Shown here: positions 9,367 to 19,424 of the stretch, one piece after another
How positions within the stretch are numbered: the first letter of the stretch is position 1
How the letters are laid out: the number at the start of each line of letters is the position of its first letter
Assembly (NCBI RefSeq): GCF_017948405.1
Contig: NZ_CP072844.1
Location: forward strand, 1,488,001 to 1,552,000
Direction: 5' to 3'
Origin: Psychrosphaera aestuarii
GTDB lineage: Bacteria; Pseudomonadota; Gammaproteobacteria; Enterobacterales; Alteromonadaceae
Length of the DNA: 64,000 nucleotides
Translations under genes and position numbers: made by a program
The notes under the pieces: generated by a model
The model's input: the letters and a program-made list of their open reading frames with translations, nothing else
Told to the model about the DNA's origin: nothing
Databases searched by the model: none

Positions 9367-10197
9367 ATGAAAAAGTTTTCTAGCTTTACCCACTGGACCA
9401 CCGAATTTGCAGACCAAGGTTGCTTTACTGATATTAATCATGTTGCCGCGTTTGACGACTGGTTTCAGTGGCCAAGTTGTGCAGCTCTTGATTCATTATT
9501 GCCTTATGAAGTTGAAAATAACAATGGCAAAGTTATCCGTTTTGTTGAGCAGGCTGCCAGTAAAGACTATAACGCGGTTGAGTATGAAACTTTTATATAC
9601 GAGACAGGTCAAGTACCTACACGTAAAGAGTGCTGGCATGACATATTTGGTGCGCTGGTTTGGAGTTTATTCCCTAAAACAAAGGCACTAATTAATGAGT
9701 TGCATTATAAAGACATTCAATCATCAGATTCTCAAGAACGATCTAAGCTAAGAAATGCACTTACTTTATTTGACGAATGTGGCGTAGTGTTAGTCACAAA
9801 AAACCAAGCAGTACTTACTGCGTTGAAGTCACACGATTGGAATACCGCTTTTATTGAACTTAGAGAAATGTGGCACAAAGCAAATGACGAAGGCGTCGCT
9901 GTTTATCAGTTTGGACATGCGAATTATGAAATGCTGACTAAGCCGTTTATTGGTTTAACGGGCAAGTGGCTTGTTATTGATAGTAGTGCGGAAATACGGG
10001 GATTGCCAAAAAATGTTCAATACCGATTACTTGACGAGCGATTAGCAACTAGAATTAAAGAAGGTGTTTTAAAAGATAATACACAAATGTCACCTTTGCC
10101 CCTGTTAGGTGTACCGGGGTGGCATGATGAAAACGAAGTATTAACCTTCTATGATAATACTGAATATTTTAGACCAAAGCCTGAAAATAAAGCTTAA
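9367..10197 (+). CDS. DUF3025 domain-containing protein
   Basis: A 276-residue soluble protein with no signal peptide. The pattern ARKECWHD.FGALVW (around residue 85), the LTLFDECGVVLVT stretch and the C-terminal LPLLGVPGW motif fit the DUF3025 family of proteobacteria. The biochemical role is not known. It probably shares a transcript with the sugar dehydrogenase gene that starts 24 nt downstream. Confidence 0.8.
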   Translation: MKKFSSFTHWTTEFADQGCFTDINHVAAFDDWFQWPSCAALDSLLPYEVENNNGKVIRFVEQAASKDYNAVEYETFIYETGQVPTRKECWHDIFGALVWSLFPKTKALINELHYKDIQSSDSQERSKLRNALTLFDECGVVLVTKNQAVLTALKSHDWNTAFIELREMWHKANDEGVAVYQFGHANYEMLTKPFIGLTGKWLVIDSSAEIRGLPKNVQYRLLDERLATRIKEGVLKDNTQMSPLPLLGVPGWHDENEVLTFYDNTEYFRPKPENKA

Positions 10198-10221
10198 CGT
10201 ATAACTCAAAAGGAAAACGAA

Positions 10222-11451
10222 ATGGGAATATCGGCGCAAAGGAAATTGATGAAACCGTTTGTAACAATCTTATTAGGGTTATTGATGTGGCAAAATTATG
10301 CAGTGGCCAACAATCAGTTACTCTCGAGCAGTCTGTCACCAGTAGATGTTAAACTTAATACAACAACGCTATACGAAGGTTTACATAAACCATGGGGCAT
10401 TGCGCATCTATCTTCAGAGTTATTTTTGATAACTGAGCGAAATGGTGAAGTACGTTTGTGGAATAATGCGACAGGCATAATGTCCAAAGCGAACAGTCAG
10501 TTTACTGATAGCGTTTATGAAAGCGGACAAGGTGGAATGTTAGATGTTATTGCTCATCCTGACTATGCGGACAATCAGTGGGTATATTTTACGTTTGCGT
10601 CCGGTCACAAATTTTCTAACGGCACTACGTTAGCAAGAGCAAAATTGAACATAAACACTCAACCTAAGGCAACAAATTTTACCTTTGAAAATATTGAAAT
10701 TTTATTTAGAGCAACGCCACAAAAAGCGGCAACGTATCATTTCGCGGGGCGAATGGCCTTTCTGCCAGACACTACTTTAGTGTTTGGTGTCGGTGACGGG
10801 TACTCTTATATGGATGACGCTCAAAAGTTAGATTCTCATTTAGGTAAGATCTTACGCTTGAAGGATAATGGTGAAGTCCCGAGCGATAATCCATATATAA
10901 AAACGGACGGAGCCTTGCCTGAAATCTATTCGATTGGTCACAGAAATCCACAGGGTCTGTTTTACGACAAACACAGAAAGCTGTTGTTTTCAAATGAGCA
11001 TGGCCCGAAAGGGGGAGATGAAATCAATATTATTAAGCCAAAATTAAATTATGGCTGGCCAAAAATAACCTATGGAATTGATTATTCTGGCCTTGAAATA
11101 ACACCACATAATACTATGCAAGGTTTGGAATCGCCGCTAGTGAATTGGACGCCATCTATTGCCCCAGGCTCACTACTCATTTATTCAGGCGAAGAGTTTC
11201 CAGAATTCAAAAACACGCTCATTACTACAGCGTTAAAGTATCAAGAAATGCGAGTAGTTAAGTTGGCCGAGAAAAATGAGAGCACACCAGAATCACAGGT
11301 CTCAATAAGCCACAGTGGATTAGAGTTATCGTCTGAGCAAACCTACTTAAAAAATTTAAAAGAGCGACTACGCGATGTTGTTGAAGATGAGCAAGGGCGC
11401 TTACTGATAGTTACAGATTCAGGAAAATTAATTCGGCTTTCAAAACAATAA
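10222..11451 (+). CDS. PQQ-dependent sugar dehydrogenase family, secreted (YliI-like)
   Basis: A 409-residue protein with an N-terminal signal peptide (hydrophobic segment about residues 12-28, ending near AVA-NN). The body is a six-bladed beta-propeller of the glucose/sorbosone dehydrogenase family. Supporting segments are KPWGIAHL, TERNGEVRLW, GGMLDVIAHPDY, the active-site HFAGRMAF (family His), YSIGHRNPQGL and SNEHGPKGGDEIN. The family oxidises aldose sugars in the periplasm, with PQQ as cofactor; the substrate here is not known. AAAGGAAAA precedes the ATG. A small membrane-protein gene follows closely. Confidence 0.87.
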   Translation: MGISAQRKLMKPFVTILLGLLMWQNYAVANNQLLSSSLSPVDVKLNTTTLYEGLHKPWGIAHLSSELFLITERNGEVRLWNNATGIMSKANSQFTDSVYESGQGGMLDVIAHPDYADNQWVYFTFASGHKFSNGTTLARAKLNINTQPKATNFTFENIEILFRATPQKAATYHFAGRMAFLPDTTLVFGVGDGYSYMDDAQKLDSHLGKILRLKDNGEVPSDNPYIKTDGALPEIYSIGHRNPQGLFYDKHRKLLFSNEHGPKGGDEINIIKPKLNYGWPKITYGIDYSGLEITPHNTMQGLESPLVNWTPSIAPGSLLIYSGEEFPEFKNTLITTALKYQEMRVVKLAEKNESTPESQVSISHSGLELSSEQTYLKNLKERLRDVVEDEQGRLLIVTDSGKLIRLSKQ

Positions 11452-11460
11452 GGATTGATT

Positions 11461-11706
11461 ATGACCATGCAAGAGATCACCACGTTATTTGGCTGGATGT
11501 CGATATTTCACATTAGCGCTTTAACTTTGGCATTTGTATTTATTACGTTGTTTGACGACTTTGTATTTACAATACACAAAAAGCTTTTTGGTATTGAAAA
11601 AGCGGTTTTGAAACCTATGTATTTAACGGTACTGGGGCAATACAAAATCTTATTATTTGTTTTTGCACTTGCCCCGTATTTTGCGTTGAAGCTTATGGAC
11701 TATTAA
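11461..11706 (+). CDS. Small membrane protein, DUF6868-like
   Basis: An 81-residue protein with two hydrophobic segments around a basic loop containing [14 protein letters not shown], and a conserved-looking [15 protein letters not shown] stretch. It resembles the DUF6868 family; the function is unknown. AAGGA sits 6 nt before the ATG, so the upstream TTG is not the start. It is in an operon with the sugar dehydrogenase gene (9 nt gap). Its stop codon overlaps the convergent hisF stop by 4 nt. Confidence 0.7.
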   Translation: MTMQEITTLFGWMSIFHISALTLAFVFITLFDDFVFTIHKKLFGIEKAVLKPMYLTVLGQYKILLFVFALAPYFALKLMDY

Positions 11707-12476
11707 CGACGAATAGAAACTCCAGCATCGCTTAGGTATTCTTTAAGATCGCAAATATCAATTATTTTCTTATGGAATACTGACGCGGCTAACGCGCCGT
11801 CGACATTAGCTAGTTGGAAGGCGTCTTGAAAATGCACCATTTCTCCTGCGCCACCCGAAGCGATTAGTGGTACTTTGCAATGCTCACGAACTAGCTCTAA
11901 TTGTTTAAGATCATAACCTTGACGAACACCATCTTGATTCATGCAGTTAAGTACGATTTCTCCTGCACCACGCTCCTGAACTTCTTTCACCCAATCGATG
12001 GTTTTTCGCCCTGAGTTCTGTGTGCGACTTTCGTCACCTGTAAACTGATAAACTTCATATTCACCGGTTTTGTCGTTGTAAAAAGAGTCAATACCAACAA
12101 CAACACATTGTTGTCCGTAGGTATCGTGTAGGTCCGTAATAAGCTCTGGGTTTAGCAGTGCTGGACTATTTATTGAAATTTTATCCGCACCCATAGATAG
12201 TATTTCACCGGCTTGTTCAACGGTTTTAATTCCACCTGCAACACAAAACGGAATATCGATAACCTGAGCAATTCGGCTGACCCAGCTTTTATCAACAACA
12301 CGAACGTCGCTCGATGCGGTAATATCGTAAAAAACCAATTCATCGGCACCTTCTTGAGCATATCGTTCAGCCAGCGGCACTATATCGCCAATTGTTTCAT
12401 GATTTCTAAACTGAACGCCTTTGACAACTTTTCCGTCTTTTACGTCTAAACAGGGAATAATGCGCTTTGCTAACAT
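11703..12476 (-). CDS. hisF: Imidazole glycerol phosphate synthase cyclase subunit HisF
   Basis: A 257-residue TIM-barrel cyclase of histidine biosynthesis. It uses ammonia from HisH to convert PRFAR to imidazole glycerol phosphate and AICAR. The catalytic residues Asp11 (IPCLDVKDG) and Asp130 (VVGIDSF) are present, as are the phosphate-binding ASGGAG and the [10 protein letters not shown] segment. Length and sequence match true HisF, not the shorter sugar-amination paralogues. It stands alone here: neither neighbour is a his gene. Confidence 0.96.
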   Translation of the reverse strand: MLAKRIIPCLDVKDGKVVKGVQFRNHETIGDIVPLAERYAQEGADELVFYDITASSDVRVVDKSWVSRIAQVIDIPFCVAGGIKTVEQAGEILSMGADKISINSPALLNPELITDLHDTYGQQCVVVGIDSFYNDKTGEYEVYQFTGDESRTQNSGRKTIDWVKEVQERGAGEIVLNCMNQDGVRQGYDLKQLELVREHCKVPLIASGGAGEMVHFQDAFQLANVDGALAASVFHKKIIDICDLKEYLSDAGVSIRR

Positions 12477-12718
12477 ATCGAATACTCATGCATGATGTTA
12501 ATTACTTAGTTGGGCAAAGAGTATATCTATATTGTGATGGTGATTGTAGACCTATCCGTAGGTTAATTTCTGCAGATTGACGAGAATATCTAAGTTTCTG
12601 TATGAATAATGACTAGTTGCATACGTAGTCATGGTCACATTGCTCGTTTTTAATTCTAAATTATCATTAGTTTCGTTATGTTATATCCCTATCGTTACCT
12701 TTTTGGAACTCAATAATA

Positions 12719-14509
12719 ATGAAAGCAAAGCAGCTCTATACTAAGCCAGCCATAGTTGGCTTGACTCTTCTTTCCAGTCTTGTTCTTTCGGCTTGTGGCC
12801 AATCTGTAGAGTCAGACGGCAATAGTAATAACCTCGCTAATATCAAAACTACAACATTAGCGTCAAGCAATCTTAAATTTAGTGAGCATTACTTGACCCG
12901 TGATGTTCGAGATGACGTTTTCTATTTTGTGATGCCTGATAGGTTTGATAACGGCGATAGCTCCAATGACAACGGCTCCAAAACGATACCAGAAAGCGCT
13001 GGTGGATTTGATAAAACCAGTAACGCTCATTACCACGGTGGAGACATTAAAGGTTTAACAAAACGTTTAGACTATTTAAAAGGTCTGGGCATCTCGGCAA
13101 TTTGGCTTACGCCTATCCTTAGGAATCAAGCGGTACAAGGTGACTCTTCAGGTTATCATGGTTATTGGCCACTAGACTTTACTGAAATAGACCCACATCT
13201 GGGCACTAATGCAGATTTAAAAGAGTTTATTGATGCCGCACATGATAAAAATATGAAGGTGTTTTTTGACATAATTACCAACCATACCGCCGATGTTATT
13301 AAATATCAGGAGTGTCATGGCGATGGGAAACCGTTATTTAGTACATCAAAACAGTTATGTGAGTACGTTTCTCTTGCCGATAAAGCAGCAGGAAAAGGTT
13401 ACACCCCATTTATACCCAAAGGCCATGAAAACCTAAAAACGCCTGCATGGTTAAACGACCCAAAATATTACCATAATCAGGGTGACAGTACCTGGCAGGG
13501 TGAAAACTCAATCTATGGCGACTTTATGGGGCTAGATGATGTCGATACTGATAACCCAGAAGTCGTAAAAGGCATGACAGAAATATTTAACAACATTATT
13601 AGCGAATTTAAACCAGACGGCTTTCGTATTGATACCGTTAAACACGTTAATATGGAGTTCTGGCAACAGTTTACACCTGCAATAATTGAGCATGCTAAAA
13701 CGCAAGGCATTCCTCAATTTTTTGTTTTTGGTGAAGTATATTCAGGTGACCCGCAAGAGCTAAGTAAATTTACGACTGAAGGTGATATACCGTCGGTGTT
13801 GGATTTTGCCTTTCAATACCGTACTAAAGACGTTTTTGCTTATGAAAAAGGCACTGATAATCTAAACGACCTGTTTTCATACGATACGCTTTACAATGAT
13901 CATAACAGTAGCGCTGACTACTTAATGAATTTTGTCAGTAACCATGATGTGGGTAGGTTAGCTTACACGCTCGATCAATCTTTACCAGAGGCCAGCGAAC
14001 AAGAAAAAATTAAACGTTTCTTGTTATCAAATTCATTAATGTACTTTGCCCGCGGCATTCCAGTTTTATATTATGGCGATGAACAAGGTTTTACTGGTGA
14101 TGGCGGCGATAGAGGTGCTCGAGAAGATATGATGCCATCGCTTACACCAGACTATAATGACAATAATTTGTATGGTACGGATAAGACCACAGCCGACGAC
14201 AACTTTGATGTATCCCACCCAATATATAAAAAACTGGCGGAGTATGCCGAGGTTTACCACGGCCACGAAGTACTAAGAAAAGGCACTCAAAAAGTCATTG
14301 AGCATAATGACGAGCCCGGTATTTTTGCATTCACTAGAACGCTAAAAGATCATCCGAGTTATACGGTTATTTACAACTCAGCAAAATCAGCGAAAAAGTT
14401 TATAGCGGCGAATGCTGCAAATCATAAAGTTGTTTATGGTGAAGTAAACCAACAGAAAAATGAGTTTGAATTGGCCCCGTTGAGTTTTGTAATTATCAAA
14501 ACTATCTAA
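12719..14509 (+). CDS. GH13 alpha-amylase family lipoprotein
   Basis: A 596-residue glycoside hydrolase. The signal sequence ends in the lipobox LSAC (Cys26), so it is probably anchored on the envelope. The four GH13 regions are intact: region I VFFDIITNHT, region II GFRIDTVKH with nucleophile Asp305, region III FGEV with acid/base Glu339, and region IV FVSNHD with Asp410. It should cleave alpha-1,4-glucans to maltodextrins. No carbohydrate-binding module is evident; a beta-sheet C domain fills residues about 510-596. No maltose transport genes lie nearby. A hairpin terminator follows. Confidence 0.92.
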   Translation: MKAKQLYTKPAIVGLTLLSSLVLSACGQSVESDGNSNNLANIKTTTLASSNLKFSEHYLTRDVRDDVFYFVMPDRFDNGDSSNDNGSKTIPESAGGFDKTSNAHYHGGDIKGLTKRLDYLKGLGISAIWLTPILRNQAVQGDSSGYHGYWPLDFTEIDPHLGTNADLKEFIDAAHDKNMKVFFDIITNHTADVIKYQECHGDGKPLFSTSKQLCEYVSLADKAAGKGYTPFIPKGHENLKTPAWLNDPKYYHNQGDSTWQGENSIYGDFMGLDDVDTDNPEVVKGMTEIFNNIISEFKPDGFRIDTVKHVNMEFWQQFTPAIIEHAKTQGIPQFFVFGEVYSGDPQELSKFTTEGDIPSVLDFAFQYRTKDVFAYEKGTDNLNDLFSYDTLYNDHNSSADYLMNFVSNHDVGRLAYTLDQSLPEASEQEKIKRFLLSNSLMYFARGIPVLYYGDEQGFTGDGGDRGAREDMMPSLTPDYNDNNLYGTDKTTADDNFDVSHPIYKKLAEYAEVYHGHEVLRKGTQKVIEHNDEPGIFAFTRTLKDHPSYTVIYNSAKSAKKFIAANAANHKVVYGEVNQQKNEFELAPLSFVIIKTI

Positions 14510-14528
14510 CCTTAGATTAACGGATATT

Positions 14529-14554
14529 AAAGTGCGGTGTTTGCCGCACTTTTG
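14529..14554 (+). terminator. Terminator after the amylase gene
   Basis: An AAGTGCGG / CCGCACTT stem with a 6-nt loop and a short T-run begins 20 nt after the stop. Confidence 0.75.
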
Positions 14555-14713
14555 ACTTATTTCTGCACAAATTAGTAAAAACCCTATTTAACAGGTATTA
14601 CCAGTACCTTAACTTTTAGTTAATCCTCTACTATGCTTTAACAATTGACTATAATTGCACGTAAAATATGGTGTAAATCAAAAACATCCGACCCACATTC
14701 TTTCGGGATCTAT

Positions 14714-16408
14714 ATGAACCAAAAAGCTGAAAAAAGTCCGTTATATATTCACTATGCAGGACCTGCATTAATCGAAACGCCACTTCTTAATAAAGGTACC
14801 GCATTTTCAAAGTTAGAGCGCACCAACTTTAATTTAATGGGGTTATTGCCACCTCGTTATGAGTCGATTGAGGAGCAAGTTGAGCGTGCTTATTTACAGT
14901 ACTCTAGCTTCCAAGAGCCAATTAACAAACATATCTATTTACGAGCCATTCAAGATAGTAACGAAACTTTGTTTTTTAAGTTGGTAAATCAGCATATTGC
15001 CGAAATGATGCCGATCATATACACACCAACGGTTGGTGATGCCTGTGAAAAGTTCTCCGATATCTATCGTAGTAATCGTGGTTTATTTATTTCGTATACT
15101 GAACGAGATCAAATGGACGACATTCTGCGCAATGCGACCAAACAAAAAGTAAAAGTTATCGTAGTAACCGACGGTGAGCGTATTTTAGGTCTAGGCGACC
15201 AAGGTATTGGAGGAATGGGCATTCCAATTGGTAAATTATCACTGTATACAGCATGTGGTGGCATTAGCCCTGCGTATACCATGCCTATTACTTTAGATGT
15301 TGGTACTAACAACCCTAAACTGCTAAACGATCCTATGTATATGGGTGAACGACATGAACGTATTAGCCAGTATGAGTACGATGCGTTTGTAGATAAATTT
15401 ATCACCGCTGCACAAAAACGTTGGCCGGGTGTGATGATTCAGTTTGAAGATTTTGCCCAACCAAATGCGATGCCTTTATTAAAACGATACAGAGATAAAG
15501 TGTGTTGTTTTAATGATGATATTCAGGGTACAGCAGCTGTTACTGTGGGAACATTATTAGCGGCTTGTCGTAAAAAAGATCAAAAGCTATCTGAACAAAA
15601 CGTGACTTTTGTTGGTGCGGGCTCTGCAGGTTGTGGTATTGCTGAGCAAGTCATTATGCAAATGGTTGCAGAAGGTTTGACTGACTCTGAAGCGCGTAAG
15701 AAAGTATTCATGATCGACCGTTTTGGGTTAGTAACAAACGGCATGAGCAATCTGCGAGATTTTCAACAAGCCCTAGCTCAAGAGTCTCGTGATTACGAGG
15801 AATGGAATATTGCTGGAGAATACCCAACACTTGTTGAGGTGATGGAGAACGCTAAACCGGGAATACTTATTGGTGTGTCAGGCGTTCCTGGTTTATTCAC
15901 CGAACAAGCAATTAAGACAATGCATAAGCACGATGCTCAACCAATTATTTTTCCATTAAGTAATCCAATTAAACAAATTGAAGCACATCCAAAAGATGTC
16001 ATAGAGTGGACAAACGGCAACGCGATAATTGCTACCGGTAGCCCATTTAATGTTATTGATTTTAATGGTCGTTCATTTGAAATAGCACAATGTAACAATG
16101 CATATATTTTCCCAGGCATTGGTTTAGGTGTATTAGCAGTAGGTGCGAGAATTATTTCTGATGAAATGATTATGGCGTCGAGTGAAACATTAGCTCAAAA
16201 CTCTCCGCTGGTTAATGAAGGAGAGGGTGCTTTATTACCAGAATTGGTAGACTTACCAAGATTAAGTAAAGAGATTGCGTTTAATGTGGCTAAAGTGGCC
16301 ATTGAACAAGGTCATGCATTGGCTATTACCGATGAAGAGATCCATCAAAGAATAGAGAAAAACTTTTGGACACCAGAATATCGCCCGTACAAACGAGTAA
16401 GTGCGTAG
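14714..16408 (+). CDS. maeA: NAD-dependent malic enzyme
   Basis: A 564-residue cytoplasmic enzyme that oxidatively decarboxylates L-malate to pyruvate with NAD. It aligns over its full length with E. coli MaeA (565 residues) from [12 protein letters not shown] to the end. Seen are the YTPTVG segment, the substrate/metal region [10 protein letters not shown] and FNDDIQGTA, the Rossmann motif [11 protein letters not shown], and the ATGSPF and [10 protein letters not shown] blocks. The ATG at 14714 fits the family length; the TTG at 14645 would add 23 unmatched residues. The gene is monocistronic with a strong hairpin after it. Confidence 0.95.
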   Translation: MNQKAEKSPLYIHYAGPALIETPLLNKGTAFSKLERTNFNLMGLLPPRYESIEEQVERAYLQYSSFQEPINKHIYLRAIQDSNETLFFKLVNQHIAEMMPIIYTPTVGDACEKFSDIYRSNRGLFISYTERDQMDDILRNATKQKVKVIVVTDGERILGLGDQGIGGMGIPIGKLSLYTACGGISPAYTMPITLDVGTNNPKLLNDPMYMGERHERISQYEYDAFVDKFITAAQKRWPGVMIQFEDFAQPNAMPLLKRYRDKVCCFNDDIQGTAAVTVGTLLAACRKKDQKLSEQNVTFVGAGSAGCGIAEQVIMQMVAEGLTDSEARKKVFMIDRFGLVTNGMSNLRDFQQALAQESRDYEEWNIAGEYPTLVEVMENAKPGILIGVSGVPGLFTEQAIKTMHKHDAQPIIFPLSNPIKQIEAHPKDVIEWTNGNAIIATGSPFNVIDFNGRSFEIAQCNNAYIFPGIGLGVLAVGARIISDEMIMASSETLAQNSPLVNEGEGALLPELVDLPRLSKEIAFNVAKVAIEQGHALAITDEEIHQRIEKNFWTPEYRPYKRVSA

Positions 16409-16433
16409 TGAGCATTGAATCATGTTAGCGAAA

Positions 16434-16467
16434 TAAAAAAAGGTCTGTAAATACAGACCTTTTTTTA
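16434..16467. terminator. Bidirectional terminator between maeA and the M14 gene
   Basis: AGGTCTGTA / TACAGACCT forms a 9-bp stem with A7 on the left and T8 on the right, so it can terminate both converging genes. Confidence 0.85.
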
Positions 16468-16476
16468 TTACATGTT

Positions 16477-16500
16477 CTAAATCTAAATCTAAATCTAAAT
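16477..16500. repeat. Four exact CTAAAT hexamers over the M14 stop codon
   Basis: Four tandem copies of CTAAAT span 16477-16500. On the minus strand they read ATTTAG repeated four times in the reading frame of the M14 gene, so each copy supplies a TAG stop. Confidence 0.9.
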
Positions 16501-17433
16501 TGAGCCAGAAATAAATTCTAACGCTCCTGTGATCACAGCCACTTGAGCCATAATACAGTTTTCGTCATCAACTCGCGGGCTATCAGGATAAACTTCGGTT
16601 GTTGTTTTATATTCGGCATCTGTCATACCCATACACAAACCTAATGGACGAGCATCGTATTCAATAACCCCAAACTGCTGTAACGGTGCGCCTATCAAGC
16701 AACCCGTTTCATCTGCAGGGGCAATATGAGTGACCTTTTCAACAGACTTGATAATTGCTTCTTGAAATTCAGGCTGCGGATTTTGAGAATCAGCAACTAG
16801 ATAAAAACCATCTGGGATATTCCAGTTTTTTTGCTCAATATCGTCTCTTGCAGATAGTGCAGGGCGAAATTCTGAATTATCCGTATCAGTCGTTTCATGT
16901 AAATCGATATGACAAATAGGATTAATGTTGTTGTGCTTTAAATACTGCATTAACAACGTCGCCTCTTGAGCTTTAGACCCCTCAAAAAACGAGCGATTTG
17001 GGTCGACGGCAAGCGGGTTCCAACGGTTTATCGTTTCGTAACCCCAAGGGCTTACGCAAGGTGCAATTATAAAATTATATTTTGATTCATAATGCTCGGC
17101 ATGAGCAAGAGCAAACCTTAGCGCCCCTTGAACACCACTGGTTTCATAACCGTGCACACCGCCAGTGATCAATATCGTTGGCAGTTCATCACGCCAGTGA
17201 ACGGATTTAATAATAAACAACGGATAATTATCAGCATCTTTGACAACAGGCAAGTCGGCATACTTTAAATAACCGTATTCTTGCGTTTCAAACTGTGCTG
17301 GCAAGTTTGCCAGCTTAGCAACAACGTGCTCTTGATATGAACGTTTAACTAATTGTTTAGCTAACCATTGATGCTTTTCTGCATCGCCCCATTTTTTACC
17401 AGGCGTGCCAATTGGATAAACTTGGTCAGTCAT
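16495..17433 (-). CDS. M14-type metallocarboxypeptidase / succinylglutamate desuccinylase-like
   Basis: A 312-residue zinc hydrolase. The HxxE metal pair is GGVHGYE (His94, Glu97) and the third ligand is in CHIDLHE (His179). VDPNRSF resembles the substrate-arginine region of the M14/aspartoacylase superfamily. The exact substrate, an amino-acid amide or a short peptide, is not known. I chose the ATG at 17433: it has GAGGAAG upstream and starts 1 nt after the lipA stop; the 25 extra residues of the longer frame would lie inside lipA. It is the last gene of the lipoate/elongation cluster. Confidence 0.78.
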   Translation of the reverse strand: MTDQVYPIGTPGKKWGDAEKHQWLAKQLVKRSYQEHVVAKLANLPAQFETQEYGYLKYADLPVVKDADNYPLFIIKSVHWRDELPTILITGGVHGYETSGVQGALRFALAHAEHYESKYNFIIAPCVSPWGYETINRWNPLAVDPNRSFFEGSKAQEATLLMQYLKHNNINPICHIDLHETTDTDNSEFRPALSARDDIEQKNWNIPDGFYLVADSQNPQPEFQEAIIKSVEKVTHIAPADETGCLIGAPLQQFGVIEYDARPLGLCMGMTDAEYKTTTEVYPDSPRVDDENCIMAQVAVITGALEFISGSI

Positions 17434-17434
17434 G

Positions 17435-18406
17435 TTACTTAACTTCCTCTCCAGCGGCTTGTTTGTCTGCGTGATAACTAGAACGTACAAATGGACCAGA
17501 AGCAGCATGTTTGAAACCTAATTCATCTGCTTCTTTTTTGAAAATATCAAATTCTGCAGGTGGAACATAACGCTCTACAGGTAAGTGATGTTTACTTGGC
17601 TGCAGATATTGACCAATAGTCAACATATCCACATTGTGCTCACGAAGATCTTTTAATACGGCAATAATTTCGTCGTTTGTTTCACCTAAGCCAACCATAA
17701 GACCAGATTTAGTATCTACTTCAGGATGCATTTCCTTAAAGCGCTTTAATAAGTCCAATGACCACTTATAATTCGCACCTGGACGCGCCAGTCGATAAAG
17801 TCGAGGTGCTGTTTCTAGGTTATGATTAAATACATCTGGTGGTGCAGTCGATAAGATTTCAAGCGCTGTATCCATGCGGCCACGGAAGTCAGGTACTAGA
17901 ATTTCAACTTTAATACCAGGGTTATGCGCTCGAATAGCTTTTACGCAGTCTGCAAAGTGTTGTGCTCCGCCATCACGTAAATCGTCACGATCCACCGAAG
18001 TGATAACAACATATTTAAGACCCATTTCTTTGATGGTTAGTGCTAATTTCTCTGGCTCTTGAGCGCTTGGCGGTAATGGTCGGCCATGAGCAACATCGCA
18101 AAACGGACAACGACGTGTACATATATCGCCTAAAATCATAAACGTTGCTGTACCATGATTAAAGCACTCAGGAAGATTTGGGCATGATGCCTCTTCACAT
18201 ACAGAACTTAATCCTTGGCTACGCATCGCTTTTTTGATGTTATCAATCTTTTCACTAGATTTTGGCAAACGAATTTTTAACCAGTCTGGTTTACGTAACA
18301 TGGTGTCACGCTCAGAAGGCATTATTTTTACAGGGATTAACGCCATTTTTTCAGCATCGCGCAATTTTACGCCTGCGGCTAACTTAGATGTTTTAACGGT
18401 TGTCAT
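17435..18406 (-). CDS. lipA: Lipoyl synthase
   Basis: A 323-residue radical-SAM enzyme that inserts two sulfurs into protein-bound octanoyl groups to make lipoyl cofactors for pyruvate, 2-oxoglutarate and glycine-cleavage complexes. Both iron-sulfur clusters have their ligands: the auxiliary cluster with Cys70, Cys75 and Cys81, and the radical-SAM CxxxCxxC with Cys96, Cys100 and Cys103. The C-terminal VRSSYHA carries the family's Ser ligand. Its ATG overlaps the lipB stop (ATGA), so the two steps of lipoate assembly are coupled. Confidence 0.97.
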   Translation of the reverse strand: MTTVKTSKLAAGVKLRDAEKMALIPVKIMPSERDTMLRKPDWLKIRLPKSSEKIDNIKKAMRSQGLSSVCEEASCPNLPECFNHGTATFMILGDICTRRCPFCDVAHGRPLPPSAQEPEKLALTIKEMGLKYVVITSVDRDDLRDGGAQHFADCVKAIRAHNPGIKVEILVPDFRGRMDTALEILSTAPPDVFNHNLETAPRLYRLARPGANYKWSLDLLKRFKEMHPEVDTKSGLMVGLGETNDEIIAVLKDLREHNVDMLTIGQYLQPSKHHLPVERYVPPAEFDIFKKEADELGFKHAASGPFVRSSYHADKQAAGEEVK

Positions 18407-19086
18407 ACTGCTCTCTTTTCTGTCAGCATTAAGTCTGGTAAACCTTGCTGATAGTCAATGTTAGAAGCGCCAAGCGCGATTGCCAATTTTTCAGTTAACG
18501 GCGTTGCAGCTTCTTGAATAGTTTTTGGACCACTTACCTGACTGGTTTGTACCATCTCCAATCCGGCATACCCACACGGGTTAATTCTTAAAAACGGTGT
18601 TAAGTCCATGTCTATATTTAATGCAAGACCATGAAAACTACATCCACGTCGAACCCTAAGTCCAAGTGATGCTACTTTTTTTTCATCAATATACACGCCG
18701 GGTGCGTCTTTTTTTGCATAAGCTTTAATACCAAACTCGCCAAGAGTGTCAACAATGGCCTGTTCAATGATGGTGACAAGATCACGCACGCCAATTTTTT
18801 TTCGACGCAAGTTAATCAGGAGGTACACCACAAGTTGCCCGGGCCCGTGGTAGGTAACTTGTCCACCACGGTCAACTTTAACAACAGGAATGTCACCGGT
18901 ATTTAATAAATGTTCTTCTTTACCGGCTTGACCTTGGGTAAACACAGGATCGTGCTCAACAATCCAAAGCTCATCAATTACTGAGTCGTCACGATTGTCG
19001 GTAAACGACTGCATGGATTGCCAAATACTTTGGTAATTACCAGTATCAATTTGTCGAATAACGATGTGGTTATTTAAGTCTGACAT
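18403..19086 (-). CDS. lipB: Octanoyltransferase (lipoyl(octanoyl) transferase)
   Basis: A 227-residue enzyme that moves octanoyl groups from acyl carrier protein to lipoyl domains, giving LipA its substrate. The catalytic pair is present: Lys before VASLGLR (about residue 137) and Cys171 in [22 protein letters not shown] (73-84) is the family signature. It lies 13 nt after ybeD and overlaps lipA by 4 nt. Confidence 0.96.
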   Translation of the reverse strand: MSDLNNHIVIRQIDTGNYQSIWQSMQSFTDNRDDSVIDELWIVEHDPVFTQGQAGKEEHLLNTGDIPVVKVDRGGQVTYHGPGQLVVYLLINLRRKKIGVRDLVTIIEQAIVDTLGEFGIKAYAKKDAPGVYIDEKKVASLGLRVRRGCSFHGLALNIDMDLTPFLRINPCGYAGLEMVQTSQVSGPKTIQEAATPLTEKLAIALGASNIDYQQGLPDLMLTEKRAV

Positions 19087-19099
19087 AAAAAGGTACTAA

Positions 19100-19372
19100 T
19101 TACAGAACGACTCGGACAAGATCAATATTGCCCAGCTCGTTGTAAACTAATTCCATATGTTCTTTACTTTCTACCTTTACGCTAATCGACACTGACTTAT
19201 AGTTACCCTTGCTACTCGGCTTCTCTTTTGGGACAAAGTCACCTGGCGCAATTTCTTGAAGCACTTCAACAATTTTTATTGTTAACTCTTCGTGAGCAAC
19301 ACCCATAACCTTAAAAGTTTGGTGACAAGGGAAGTCTAAAAGTTCGTCAAATTTTGTATCTTTTACTGTCAT
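19100..19372 (-). CDS. ybeD: YbeD / DUF493 family protein
   Basis: A 90-residue protein of the DUF493 family, opening with a DELLDFPCHQTFKVMG-type segment and having an ACT-like alpha-beta pattern. The conserved place between dacA and lipB matches E. coli ybeD. A regulatory role in lipoate or peptidoglycan metabolism has been suggested from context only; no activity is established. Confidence 0.9.
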   Translation of the reverse strand: MTVKDTKFDELLDFPCHQTFKVMGVAHEELTIKIVEVLQEIAPGDFVPKEKPSSKGNYKSVSISVKVESKEHMELVYNELGNIDLVRVVL

Positions 19373-19424
19373 TATATAACCCTTTAAAAAAAGCCTTCCC
19401 TAGACTTATTACTCAATAATAGTT

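Noticed and set aside
16470..16500. CTAAAT array as a possible CRISPR or VNTR-type element
   Set aside because: Only four 6-nt copies without spacers; a simple slippage tract.
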